A stretch of DNA of 64,000 nt, taken from Bacteroides sp. (GTDB lineage Bacteria; Bacteroidota; Bacteroidia; Bacteroidales; Bacteroidaceae). The stretch is taken from positions 1 to 64,000 of the forward strand of contig NZ_JAQVBV010000024.1 in assembly GCF_028690125.1 (NCBI RefSeq), given 5' to 3'. Position 1 is the first letter of the stretch. Every line of letters starts with the position of its first letter. This document shows, in pieces, positions 29,439-38,076 of this stretch. The position numbers and the translations under genes are program-made. The notes beneath the pieces are model-generated. The model saw only the letters and a program-made list of their open reading frames with translations. It was not told where the DNA came from and ran no database searches.

Positions 29439-30800
29439 TTAGATTTGTACTAAAGTTTGTTCCATACCATTTCTCTCTGCGCTTATCACTGTTTCGGTAA
29501 CTGCTCCTTTTTGTATTAGCTTTTCTCTCCTGTTACGCTGTATCAGATAAACCATAGCACAAGTGAAAGCAACACTGGATATAAGTCCCACATAACCGGA
29601 TAAAAGATTGTAAAACTCCAACCAATTAATGTCCGCATGAGCAAACTCTTTAAACATCAACACAAGTACCGTGCCTGTATAACCGATAAAATCAATTGTC
29701 ACAATAAAGAAACCGACATTACCTTTAATTTTAAAACAGGCTATAAAACGATCGAAAAAGATACTTTGAAAACAAAGATAAGCAATATATAAACTCAAGC
29801 TTTGAACAAACAGCCAAGTAATAGAATCCAATTGCAAAAAGTCATAATTGAAAGAGACAAAACTCATTGTTGCTGTTCCGGCTACCACCATCCCAAGTAA
29901 TATGACCAGCACTTTCATATTACTCTTTACAAATACCATTGCACCAAATAAGGCAAGAATAATCAACGTCACTACGGTATCAACCTGCGCAAACATCCAT
30001 GAAGAATGATTACTCATATCTATCATCTTCACAAGAAAGTCTTCTTTGATGTCTCTAAGTACTACTAACATGAGATTTGCAACAAATAATAATATTAGAA
30101 ATGGCATGAAATTAATAAATAGTTCTTTCCGTTGTTTGCCGTTCAAAGTAACACGATTGCTTTTTTGAGCAATATCTTGTGCAGTAGGTTGTGGCAGACG
30201 CGTCAGACTGTATCCTAACAATGCTAATAAAGGAAGTGCCAAAGCTCCGATCAGTGCCGGCATCCAGAATTCGCTAACGTGTAATGTGTTCATGAAGAAT
30301 AATCCCACTGACTTGGCTGTTCCCGAACTGATCACTATACTAATACCTAACAGACTAGCTAATATATCCGTCATACGGCGTCCCTCAATGAAACTGAATA
30401 TAACTCCCCACATACATCCCAATGACAATCCATTGAAAAACATAGCAAACATATTATAAGGAGTAGGAAGTAATCCGAAAGCCACCAATGACAACTCTGC
30501 AATAATAATAGAGACTAATATGAATTTCAAACGGTTTTCCTGTTTTAATTCGGAAATCAGCTTAATTCCTACAAATTTAGCTATTAGATAACCTAAGATC
30601 TGGATAATCGTAGCCAAGACTTTATAATCGAAACCGAACGCTTCAATACCATCAAAGGCAGCAGCCGTGAAAGGTTTGCGAAGTGCATAGACGAGAGAAT
30701 AAGAAAGAAGTGCGGCTCCTCCTGCCCATAAGATAAAAAGTAAATCTGAGATTTTTCTATTTGAACTTAGTTCTGATTTTGCCTCGGTAATCGTTTTCAT
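29439..30800 (-). CDS. DUF5690-family MFS-type membrane protein
   Basis: A 453-residue protein with about 12 membrane helices. SYSLVYALRKPFTAAAFDG and FSFIEGRRMTDILASLLGISIVISSG are typical of DUF5690 proteins, an MFS branch of Bacteroidetes that resembles sugar-phosphate antiporters. Start ATG 30800 is chosen because a minus-strand -7 box (30825-30832) overlaps the longer alternative at 30827. It is co-transcribed with the downstream porin gene, suggesting uptake of a phosphorylated or anionic compound. Confidence 0.8.
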   Translation of the reverse strand: MKTITEAKSELSSNRKISDLLFILWAGGAALLSYSLVYALRKPFTAAAFDGIEAFGFDYKVLATIIQILGYLIAKFVGIKLISELKQENRLKFILVSIIIAELSLVAFGLLPTPYNMFAMFFNGLSLGCMWGVIFSFIEGRRMTDILASLLGISIVISSGTAKSVGLFFMNTLHVSEFWMPALIGALALPLLALLGYSLTRLPQPTAQDIAQKSNRVTLNGKQRKELFINFMPFLILLFVANLMLVVLRDIKEDFLVKMIDMSNHSSWMFAQVDTVVTLIILALFGAMVFVKSNMKVLVILLGMVVAGTATMSFVSFNYDFLQLDSITWLFVQSLSLYIAYLCFQSIFFDRFIACFKIKGNVGFFIVTIDFIGYTGTVLVLMFKEFAHADINWLEFYNLLSGYVGLISSVAFTCAMVYLIQRNRREKLIQKGAVTETVISAERNGMEQTLVQI

Positions 30801-30824
30801 ACTTTTTGTTTTTGATTTCGAAGG

Positions 30825-30832
30825 CAAAAGTA
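30825..30832 (-). promoter_or_regulatory. -7 box of the transporter-porin operon
   Basis: TACTTTTG on the minus strand, 25 nt upstream of the ATG at 30800. Confidence 0.6.
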
Positions 30833-31035
30833 GAGTGGAAATGTGGCAAGCAGAATGAATTCTAAAGATTCATTTTATTCATTATCAAGTAGAAATGGAC
30901 GTAATATTAATGTAACGTTCATGTAACAGAATTTTCTTATAAATGGAATCCCAAAGAGGAGGTGTCAAAGTAAAAGCAGGCTAACATAATGAAATATTTA
31001 GGCACAGATTACATCTCAAAACTTCATAAATCAGC

Positions 31036-31122
31036 GGAGAGAGGGGGATTCGAACCCCCGATACACTTTTGGCGTATACACGCTTTCCAGGCGTGCCTCT
31101 TCAACCACTCGAGCATCTCTCC
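31036..31122 (-). tRNA. tRNA-Ser (anticodon GGA)
   Basis: Minus-strand sequence begins GGAGAGATGCTCGAGTGG and ends in CTCTCTCC, giving a 7-bp acceptor (GGAGAGA/TCTCTCC). The anticodon loop is CTGGAAA (GGA, serine UCC/UCU). A long variable arm and the T-arm GGGGGTTCGAATCCCCC complete an 87-nt class II tRNA. CCA is not encoded. Confidence 0.97.
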
Positions 31123-31302
31123 TTGTTTCGGGGCGCAAAAGTAAAAGAAGTTTCTGAAATTAACAAATATTTAATGCGAATTATTTTACATGAATAATCT
31201 CACACACTTTATACTTAATATCAGAATTTCATATAAGAGCTACAAAATCAAGGAAAAAGAACAATATTATTAAGGGAAATTGCAATAAAACTTATTTTAG
31301 TT

Positions 31303-31310
31303 TACTTTTG
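31303..31310 (+). promoter_or_regulatory. -7 box of the GH20 gene
   Basis: TACTTTTG, an exact TAnnTTTG match, 47 nt upstream of the ATG. Confidence 0.55.
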
Positions 31311-31357
31311 TAAATCAATAGCTTTATAACTCAATTACTCACTTTTAAATCTGAAAT

Positions 31358-33319
31358 ATGAAAACTACCACTCGAGCTCTTTTTATCCTCATCACTGTTC
31401 TATGCATTAGCTCAGGAATTAAGGCTACTATAAATCCCAAACCTTTTGTTATCCCCGAAGTTAAAGAATGGAAAGGAGATGTCGGTAACTTTATTCCCAC
31501 CGAAAAAAGTAAAATTGTATGTGTAGACAAAAATCCTGAATTACTACGAATAGCAAAGATGTTTGCAGAGGATTATAAAATAATGTTTAATATCAAACCG
31601 GAAGTAATACAAGGAAAAGGAACAGCGGGAGATTTTATTCTCTCTATCCAGTCTGATAAGAAACTGGGCAAAGAAGGATATGCCATTAAAGTTACTGATC
31701 GGATACAACTATCAGCTCCCGAAAGCACTGGTGTTTACTGGGGAACACGTACACTATTGCAGATTGCCGAGCAAACTGATGATCAAAGCTTTCCAAAAGG
31801 TGAAATGCGTGATCTTCCGGATTATGCTATCCGTGGTTTCATGATTGATTGTGGACGTAAGTTCATTCCTCTTACTCTCCTTCAAGATTATGTCAAGATA
31901 ATGGCTTACTATAAAATGAATACATTACAAATACATCTCAATGATAATGGCTTTAAGCAATACTTCGAAAATGACTGGAACAAAACATATGCCGCATTCC
32001 GCCTTGAATCGGATACCTATCCAGGATTGACTGCACGCGATGGATTTTATACCAAACGTGAATTTATTGATTTACAAAAACAAGCAGAAAATTGTTTCAT
32101 AGAAATCATTCCCGAAATAGATGCCCCGGCGCATACGTTGGCTTTTACTCACTATAAACCGGAGATAGGAAGTGAAGAATATGGCATGGACCATCTGGAT
32201 TTATTCAAACCTGAAACATACGAATTTATGGACGGATTGTTCAAAGAGTACTTGGAAGGTAATAAACCGGTATTTCGAGGCAAACGTGTACATATAGGTA
32301 CAGATGAATATTCGAATAAAAACAAAGACGTAGTAGAAAAATTCCGTGAATTTACAGATCGCTATATCCGCTTTGTGGAAGGTTACGGAAAACAAGCCTG
32401 TGTATGGGGGGCATTGACACACGCCAAAGGAGATACTCCGGTGAAATCTGAAAATGTAATCATGAGTGCCTGGTACAATGGTTATGCTGACCCTGTGGAA
32501 ATGATTAAGCAGGGATATAAACTAATCAGCATTCCGGATGGTCTGGTTTATATGGTCCCGGCCGCCGGTTACTATCATGATTATCTGAACACTCAATCTT
32601 TATATCAGAACTGGACTCCTGCCCATATAGGAAAGACTGAATTCAAGGAAAAAGACCCAGCTATATTAGGAGGAATGTTTGCTTTATGGAATGACCATGT
32701 TGGAAATGGTATTTCAACTAAAGATATTCATCATCGTGTTTATCCGGCACTACAAACCCTCGCTGTAAAAATGTGGACCGGCAAAAACCCAACATTATCT
32801 TATGAGGAGTTTGATAAACAACGCAATCTGATAAGTGAAGCACCGGGAACAAACCAATTGGGGCGTATCATCCGACAAACAGGAATAGCTTATGAACAAG
32901 CTTCGGTTATGCCAAACAGCCGGACCCCACATCGAGAAATAGGTTACAATTATCTGGTAACTTTTGATATTACCGGAGCCGATGAAACAAAAGGTACGGA
33001 ACTATTCCGTTCACCAAATGCAGTATTCTATCTTTCTGATCCAATAAAGGGTATGTTAGGATTTGCACGTGACGGTTATTTAAACACTTTTAATTATCGC
33101 ATTTTACCGGGAGAACATACCACTGTTGGTATTGATGGTGACAATCGAAGTACACGATTATACATTGGAGGAAAGTTAGTGGAAGAAATGAATATACAGA
33201 AAAGATTTTTTAATGGAGGAAAAGATTCTATGAGTTATGTTCGTACGTTAGTATTTCCATTGGAACAAGCAGGTAATTTTAAAAGTAATATTACTAATCT
33301 GAAAGTTTTTAGCAAATAA
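31358..33319 (+). CDS. GH20 beta-N-acetylhexosaminidase
   Basis: A 653-residue secreted enzyme (signal ending SSGIKA). It has an N-terminal GH20b alpha/beta domain (~30-150) and a (beta/alpha)8 barrel beginning YAIRGFMIDCGRKFIPL. The catalytic pair lies in VHIGTDEY (Asp316-Glu317), the substrate-assisted Asp-Glu motif of the family. A C-terminal lectin-like/beta-sandwich region follows residue ~500. It removes terminal GlcNAc/GalNAc from host mucin or N-glycans in the periplasm. The gene is alone, ending in a strong hairpin. Confidence 0.92.
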   Translation: MKTTTRALFILITVLCISSGIKATINPKPFVIPEVKEWKGDVGNFIPTEKSKIVCVDKNPELLRIAKMFAEDYKIMFNIKPEVIQGKGTAGDFILSIQSDKKLGKEGYAIKVTDRIQLSAPESTGVYWGTRTLLQIAEQTDDQSFPKGEMRDLPDYAIRGFMIDCGRKFIPLTLLQDYVKIMAYYKMNTLQIHLNDNGFKQYFENDWNKTYAAFRLESDTYPGLTARDGFYTKREFIDLQKQAENCFIEIIPEIDAPAHTLAFTHYKPEIGSEEYGMDHLDLFKPETYEFMDGLFKEYLEGNKPVFRGKRVHIGTDEYSNKNKDVVEKFREFTDRYIRFVEGYGKQACVWGALTHAKGDTPVKSENVIMSAWYNGYADPVEMIKQGYKLISIPDGLVYMVPAAGYYHDYLNTQSLYQNWTPAHIGKTEFKEKDPAILGGMFALWNDHVGNGISTKDIHHRVYPALQTLAVKMWTGKNPTLSYEEFDKQRNLISEAPGTNQLGRIIRQTGIAYEQASVMPNSRTPHREIGYNYLVTFDITGADETKGTELFRSPNAVFYLSDPIKGMLGFARDGYLNTFNYRILPGEHTTVGIDGDNRSTRLYIGGKLVEEMNIQKRFFNGGKDSMSYVRTLVFPLEQAGNFKSNITNLKVFSK

Positions 33320-33346
33320 AATAGAGAGGTATTTTATTTGCTAAAA
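33307..33346. terminator. Long hairpin overlapping the GH20 stop codon
   Basis: A perfect 17-bp inverted repeat, 33307-33323 with 33330-33346, around the loop GAGAGG. A/T-rich arms lie on both strands. The stop codon (33317-33319) is inside the left arm. A T-run is lacking beyond the arm, so it may act as an mRNA-stabilising 3' end rather than a classical terminator. Confidence 0.65.
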
Positions 33347-33518
33347 TAAAGAAAACATTCCAAAACACATTCAGAATATGAGCTAAGAAGTCTATTCTGA
33401 GAAACAGATTATATAGCCTACTTTAAAAACAGGTTTTCGAAAGTTTGCTTTATTTATATTACTTTTGATAAAATCCATAGGACTAAGGTGTTGTAAGATT
33501 CCTTCAACAATTTTATTG

Positions 33519-33589
33519 AGGCACAGATTTCGCCGGAAACACGGATTTAGTCAATCTAACAACCATGAAATTTAGTAAAATCAGTGCCT
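33519..33589. repeat. Short element with near-perfect terminal inverted repeats
   Basis: AGGCACAGATTT (33519-33530) is inverted as AAATCAGTGCCT (33578-33589), 11 of 12 positions matching. Another copy of AGGCACAGATT is at 31000-31010, next to the tRNA-Ser gene. It looks like an intergenic repeat or MITE-like unit. The rest of 33347-33988 shows no coding frame that I trust. Confidence 0.5.
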
Positions 33590-33988
33590 AAATAATATTA
33601 TAAGAATATAAGGTTTTACTTTTAACATATTTATTTTGCCAATCGTTTTAGAAGAAAAAGATAAATTTGAATCCGTACTACCCTTTCAAAGCATATTCTC
33701 TCTGTGTATACCATATTTGCTAGCAGAACTTTTCAATAATTTGAGAGTCCTTTTTCTTTTTTCGGGATACAGCAATAAAACAATTAGCTGGAATAACCAA
33801 ATATTTAGTATTTTTTCCTAATAAAATATCTATTTTAGTCAGATCGTCATCTATCAACAAAGCTTTTTATGCATCACACAGTATATGTCACAAACATTTG
33901 GTAACAATTATTGTTATATCGGCAAACGGAAAATGAGTCTCTAGAACCCGTTGATAATTTAAGAAAAATCTACTTAAAACCTTGATAT

Positions 33989-34870
33989 ATGAAAAAGTTT
34001 ATGTATTTAGCAATTTTAGCCGCCCTCATATCAGGGTGTCTTTCCGATGACGAAAATGAATGTGGTTCTTCTACCAATGATCCTCTTGTAGAAATCAAAT
34101 TAAGTGCTGGTGTATTTGATATTAAAACAAGGGCTCCCGTCAATACCGGAGAATCTATTACGGCGAAATTTGTAGCTACCGGAACAACCAGCGATTACAG
34201 TACAAATTTATGGAATGCAACAGGAAGTTTTACCGCCTCTGATCCATCTGCTTCGGCAGCATTCTCTTTCTTACCACCACAATATTATCCAACCAACGGT
34301 AGTACAGTTTATATTAAAGGATATTATCCGGTCGGAACTCTATCTGGAAATACAGCTAGCTTCACAGAAACTGATGGTTCAAATGATGTCATGATTACAG
34401 CAGAAGCCAGTGGCAGTAAATCAACTAGTGGAGCTTTAGCATTCACTTTTACCCATTTACTTACACAGTTACAATTCACTTTCAAAGCTGGTTCAGGATT
34501 TCCAACAACTGGAAAAACAGTAACGAGTATAATTATAAAAAATCAGCAGACTCCTGCTTCACTCAACCTTAACGACGGCACTGTTACTTACAATCCAGTC
34601 AGCGAATTGAACATTACAGGTTCATTTGCCATCAGTGCCGATCCTGGTACAACAGCTACTATCTATCCAATGGTAAAAAGCGGAACCACAAGTGTAGTTT
34701 TAGACATTGTTGCTGATGGAGTAACTTATACTAATGTCACAGTTCCCTTAACGACTGTAAAAGGAAACGCACACAACATCACGCTTACCTTCACTCCTAA
34801 AGAGATCACAGCTACTGCTATTGTTACAGCATGGGTTACAGGAGGTACTGGTTCAGCTACTATACAATAA
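33989..34870 (+). CDS. Fimbrillin-like lipoprotein
   Basis: A 293-residue lipoprotein (MKKFMYLAILAALISGC, Cys17). It has the fimbrillin/Mfa-like pattern: a TRAPVNTGESITAKF segment near residues 46-60 with an Arg that in type V pili is a protease maturation site, an N-terminal sandwich with YYPTNGSTVYIKGYYP, then FTFTHLLTQLQFTF and a C-terminal domain. Such proteins polymerise into, or anchor, type V pili on Bacteroidales. A fimbrillin paralogue follows 27 nt downstream; no anchoring or usher-type genes are in the window. Confidence 0.82.
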   Translation: MKKFMYLAILAALISGCLSDDENECGSSTNDPLVEIKLSAGVFDIKTRAPVNTGESITAKFVATGTTSDYSTNLWNATGSFTASDPSASAAFSFLPPQYYPTNGSTVYIKGYYPVGTLSGNTASFTETDGSNDVMITAEASGSKSTSGALAFTFTHLLTQLQFTFKAGSGFPTTGKTVTSIIIKNQQTPASLNLNDGTVTYNPVSELNITGSFAISADPGTTATIYPMVKSGTTSVVLDIVADGVTYTNVTVPLTTVKGNAHNITLTFTPKEITATAIVTAWVTGGTGSATIQ

Positions 34871-34897
34871 TTCTAGCCTACAGTATGTATTTTGATA

Positions 34898-35731
34898 ATG
34901 AATTTATTCGTCAAACATTTGGCAGGTACAATATTACTACTAACAAGTTGCAGTAACTATACGGAAGAGGAGCTCCTCGTCAATGTGGAGCTCCCTGTTC
35001 CTGTACAGCTCACAGTTGCCGAAGTAAATCCCCATACACGTGCTGTTGTCAATAATATAGGTGATATCAGTGTAAGTTCTCTTGGGATTTACGAAGTAGC
35101 GGAAGGAAAAACTCCCGGAACATTCCCTTGGTCTGTTTCTCCCCTTCTTAACAATACGCCCCCAAGCAGTATAAGCGGAAATCAATTATCTTTCTCACCA
35201 AGGTTATATTATCCAATGGGAGGACAAAAAATTATCTTTTACGGTTACTATCCCCGTACTACAGCTACAAGTGGAGCAAATTATGTCACCCCACCAAGTA
35301 GTGGAAACGCTCCTACCTTTAATTTCACCCTTACCGGACAGGAAGACATTATGTATGCCGTCAGTACTCCTAGTGGAAGTACTACTCCAGGAGCTGCTGT
35401 ATCGCTAACTTTCAATCATAAATTAACGCAAATCCAACTAAACACTTCTATCCTTGGTTCACTACTTACCAGTGTCAAAATAACAAATGTGAAAAATACA
35501 GGTTCAATGAATTTGGAAACAGGGGCCATTACCTATGGTAATAGTGTTACTGACATTTCATTTACCAAAGCAAGTTTAACAGCTACTAATCCATTAATGG
35601 TACCTGCAGATGTATCTAGCTATATATTGGAAGCATCCATATTAGGATTACTTGCCCCACGAAAGTATTTGATAAAACCTACTTCTGGTAATTTTTTGGC
35701 TGGAACAATTTACACAATATCAATTAACTAA
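34898..35731 (+). CDS. Second fimbrillin-like lipoprotein
   Basis: A 277-residue lipoprotein starting MNLFVKHLAGTILLLTSC (Cys18). ATG 34898 is preferred over the in-frame TTG two codons upstream. It has the same domain order as the preceding protein: NPHTRAVVNNIGDISV with a putative Arg maturation site, RLYYPMGGQKIIFYGYYPR, then LTFNHKLTQIQLNT. It is the last chromosomal-type gene before the mobile element. It probably forms a two-gene operon with the upstream fimbrillin and contributes a pilus subunit or tip. Confidence 0.82.
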   Translation: MNLFVKHLAGTILLLTSCSNYTEEELLVNVELPVPVQLTVAEVNPHTRAVVNNIGDISVSSLGIYEVAEGKTPGTFPWSVSPLLNNTPPSSISGNQLSFSPRLYYPMGGQKIIFYGYYPRTTATSGANYVTPPSSGNAPTFNFTLTGQEDIMYAVSTPSGSTTPGAAVSLTFNHKLTQIQLNTSILGSLLTSVKITNVKNTGSMNLETGAITYGNSVTDISFTKASLTATNPLMVPADVSSYILEASILGLLAPRKYLIKPTSGNFLAGTIYTISIN

Positions 35732-36034
35732 AACAAGAAAAAACTTAAGGAATATATCAAAAAGCCACAATAAATAAAGGATTCTTTTCATTATTATCAC
35801 TTCATCTTAAATAATAAAAAGACACCCCTATTTTACATCTAAGTTTCAAAACCAATCATAACACCTTAAATATAAGGTTTTTGCACAAAAGATAAATTTG
35901 AACTTTCTGTAGTTATTTCGAAAAAAATCGTTACCCTTTTTATCTGATAGGGAATAGGTTATGATTTGGTTACTGAACTCTGTCCGAAAGGGTCTATTTT
36001 GTGTCTTTTACCCCCGACAGGAAACAACAAAAAA

Positions 36035-36066
36035 AAGTCCTACAATACGTTGATATTGTAGGACTT
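36035..36066 (-). terminator. Orphan intrinsic terminator
   Basis: AAGTCCTACAATA (36035-36047) pairs perfectly with TATTGTAGGACTT (36054-36066), and an A-run at 36028-36036 reads as a T-tail on the minus strand. There is no minus-strand gene to its right now, so it may be left over from a lost gene, such as an integrase. Confidence 0.65.
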
Positions 36067-36098
36067 GTCCTATTTTTGACCCTATTTGTCTTAGGGTT

Positions 36099-36130
36099 TC
36101 AGCGGAGAGGGAGGATTATGAACCTGCTCT
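36099..36130 (-). other. tRNA-Ser 3'-end-like fragment, candidate attachment site
   Basis: TCAGCGGAGAG (36099-36109) is identical to 31031-31041 at the 3' end of tRNA-Ser(GGA). The following bases keep a degenerate T-arm look (GGATTATGAACC against GGATTCGAACC). It may be an attL relic of an element that integrates at a serine tRNA, with the intact tRNA beyond the right edge. Confidence 0.4.
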
Positions 36131-36314
36131 CGTATGTCTCACACTTTCTGTGCTTTATATCTTTTCTCATGTCTTAGGGGGTACAACTTAGGTTAAGCCT
36201 AACCATAGCGTTTTGTCGTCCGTTGTCGGACTGATGTCTGCCTAAAACTCAGGTTCAAAGATACAACAAGTTTTTGAACCTACCAAATCTTTGATTCATA
36301 ATGTATAAGCATTG

Positions 36315-36359
36315 GTGCAAGGTGCAAACTATATCTATATATAGATTTGCACCTTGCAC
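36315..36359. repeat. Long inverted repeat upstream of the Fic gene
   Basis: GTGCAAGGTGCAAA (36315-36328) is perfectly inverted as TTTGCACCTTGCAC (36346-36359), extended inward by CTATAT/ATATAG with one bulge. It could be an integrase arm site, an operator, or a transcript end. Confidence 0.65.
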
Positions 36360-36414
36360 ACAATCATCAAATATCAATAACTACAAATGGCTTGCACAAT
36401 AGAAATATTAGCAT

Positions 36415-36422
36415 TACATTTG
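36415..36422 (+). promoter_or_regulatory. -7 box of the Fic gene
   Basis: TACATTTG gives a leader of roughly 75 nt before ATG 36506. Confidence 0.5.
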
Positions 36423-36505
36423 TATAATAATCGTGTAACATAAATCGTTAATAGTATTGTTTTCTATTCACGAAATAATAGTGTTACACCTAAACATATA
36501 AGGTT

Positions 36506-37999
36506 ATGGCAACAATAGCAGAATTATTAGCTTCCTCTTTGAATGTGCTTAAACAAGTGCAGCAGAATGGCGATTTTACAATAGTCAAAAGCGGCGACAT
36601 ATCGCCAACGCATATAAAAAGGCTTGTAAATAATAACTTTCTCAGACAAATCATAAAGGGGTGGTATGTGATTACCGACCCAAGAGCGATGCCGGGAGAT
36701 AGTACGGCATGGTATGCTTCGTTTTGGAGTTTTATTGCCCGATATGCAAAGGAACGCTACGGGAATGACTGGTGTCTGTCTGCCGAACAATCGCTGGCAA
36801 TATATACAGGCTCTACAATTGTTCCCAATCAGGTTCTTATAAGAACCCCCAAAGGCAATAACTATGTAGTGGAGTTAATACCTCCGACTTCTATTTTCAA
36901 TTTAGGGGCGGAACTTCCCTCAAAGATTGACACCAATAACCCATATAAACTTAATCTCTACACGATCCACGAAGCTATTATTGTGGCAACACCTACCATG
37001 TACAGAAATGATGCGCTAACCATGCGAACTGCCCTTGCAATGGTTCGTGATGGTTCTGAGATTCTGAAAATACTGGTAGATACGGGGCAGACTGTTCGGG
37101 CAGGAAGAGTAATTGGGGCATTCCGCAATATCGGAAGAGCTGATATAGCCGATGAAATTGCGGGAACAATGAAACGTATTGGATATGTATTTCAAGAAGA
37201 AGACCCATTTACAGAGGTTGTTAAAGTCGGTTTGTCGCCATCTCCTTATGCCACACGTCTGCGTTTGATGTGGAAAAATATGAGAGAAGATGTAATTGCC
37301 AATTTTACCCGCTCAAAAAGTAGCTTTTCTTCCAATGAGTTTTTGGAACGAATGGAAGCTCAATACAAATTAGATGCTTATCACTCTCTGTCTATTGAGG
37401 GGTATCGGGTAACAGACGAATTGATAAACAAGGTTCGGAGTGGAGCATGGAAACCGGACGGAGACGATGCCGATTCAAAAAACGCACTTGCAGCACGTGG
37501 TTACTGGCAAGCATTCCAAGCCGTAAAAAAGAGTGTTTCGGATATTCTCGGTGGCGGTAATAGTGCCAATATTGCCGAACGTGATTTATCCGTATGGCAC
37601 AGCGAGATGTTCATGCCATGCGTTGCGGCTGGTATCATCAAGCCGTCGGATATAGTAGGTTATCGCTCCCATCAGGTATATATCCGGAACTCAATGCACA
37701 CACCACTAAATTCTGATGCGCTCCGTGATGCAATGACAACGTTGTTTGAACTACTGAAAGAAGAACCGGAAGCAAGCGTAAGAGCAGTATTAGGACACTT
37801 TGTCTTTACTTATATTCACCCATATATGGATGGTAACGGTCGTGTAGGCAGATTTCTGATGAATACAATGTTGGCATCAGGCGGGTATGACTGGGTGATT
37901 ATTCCGGTAGAAAGACGGGATGAATATATGGTAGCTCTCGAAAAAGCAAGTGTTGCAGGAGATATAGTACCTTTTGTGAAATTCTTATCGAGTATTTAA
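36506..37999 (+). CDS. Fic-domain protein with AbiEi-like N-terminal region
   Basis: A 497-residue protein. Residues ~10-180 resemble the AbiEi-type antitoxin region: a winged helix (ISPTHIKRLVNNNFLRQIIKGWYVI) followed by LSAEQSLAIYTGSTIVP. Residues ~285-490 form a Fic domain with the catalytic motif HPYMDGNGRVGR (438-449). Ser294-x-x-x-Glu298-Gly299 (SLSIEG), just before the Fic core, fits the inhibitory motif [S/T]xxxE[G/N] of class II Fic proteins, so activity should be self-restrained. Fic enzymes transfer AMP or other groups to protein hydroxyls. The wing-helix fusion suggests DNA binding and autoregulation. First gene of the element's cargo. Confidence 0.85.
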   Translation: MATIAELLASSLNVLKQVQQNGDFTIVKSGDISPTHIKRLVNNNFLRQIIKGWYVITDPRAMPGDSTAWYASFWSFIARYAKERYGNDWCLSAEQSLAIYTGSTIVPNQVLIRTPKGNNYVVELIPPTSIFNLGAELPSKIDTNNPYKLNLYTIHEAIIVATPTMYRNDALTMRTALAMVRDGSEILKILVDTGQTVRAGRVIGAFRNIGRADIADEIAGTMKRIGYVFQEEDPFTEVVKVGLSPSPYATRLRLMWKNMREDVIANFTRSKSSFSSNEFLERMEAQYKLDAYHSLSIEGYRVTDELINKVRSGAWKPDGDDADSKNALAARGYWQAFQAVKKSVSDILGGGNSANIAERDLSVWHSEMFMPCVAAGIIKPSDIVGYRSHQVYIRNSMHTPLNSDALRDAMTTLFELLKEEPEASVRAVLGHFVFTYIHPYMDGNGRVGRFLMNTMLASGGYDWVIIPVERRDEYMVALEKASVAGDIVPFVKFLSSI

Positions 38000-38009
38000 T
38001 TAGAACGTA

Positions 38010-38029
38010 TAGCTATAAATAGCTATTTC
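38010..38029. promoter_or_regulatory. Operator-like site A (shared with 40768-40787)
   Basis: TAGCTATAAATAGCTATTTC, two self-complementary ATAGCTAT units. It lies ~20 nt upstream of the -7 box at 38049-38056. The same 20-bp motif with one difference is found in front of the PAS-LuxR regulator gene, implying that both are bound by the same regulator. Confidence 0.6.
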
Positions 38030-38048
38030 AGACTTGGTGTATACTTCT

Positions 38049-38056
38049 TAATTTTG
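38049..38056 (+). promoter_or_regulatory. -7 box of the nucleotidyltransferase-MATE operon
   Basis: TAATTTTG, with ATG 38077 about 20 nt downstream. Confidence 0.55.
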
Positions 38057-38076
38057 CACGCTAAAAATAATTGAAG

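Larger units (their letters stand above)
35732..36505. other. Gene-free border between chromosome and conjugative element
   Basis: No protein-coding gene is visible. The stretch holds an orphan minus-facing hairpin terminator (36035-36066), a fragment resembling a tRNA 3' end (36099-36130), a long inverted repeat (36315-36359) and a promoter for the Fic gene (36415-36422). This is the likely left end of the element. Confidence 0.55.

Noticed and set aside
33636..33821. A 61-codon frame between GH20 and fimbrillin genes
   Set aside because: It needs a rare start, lies in AT-rich sequence, and shows no signal peptide, domain or operon context.
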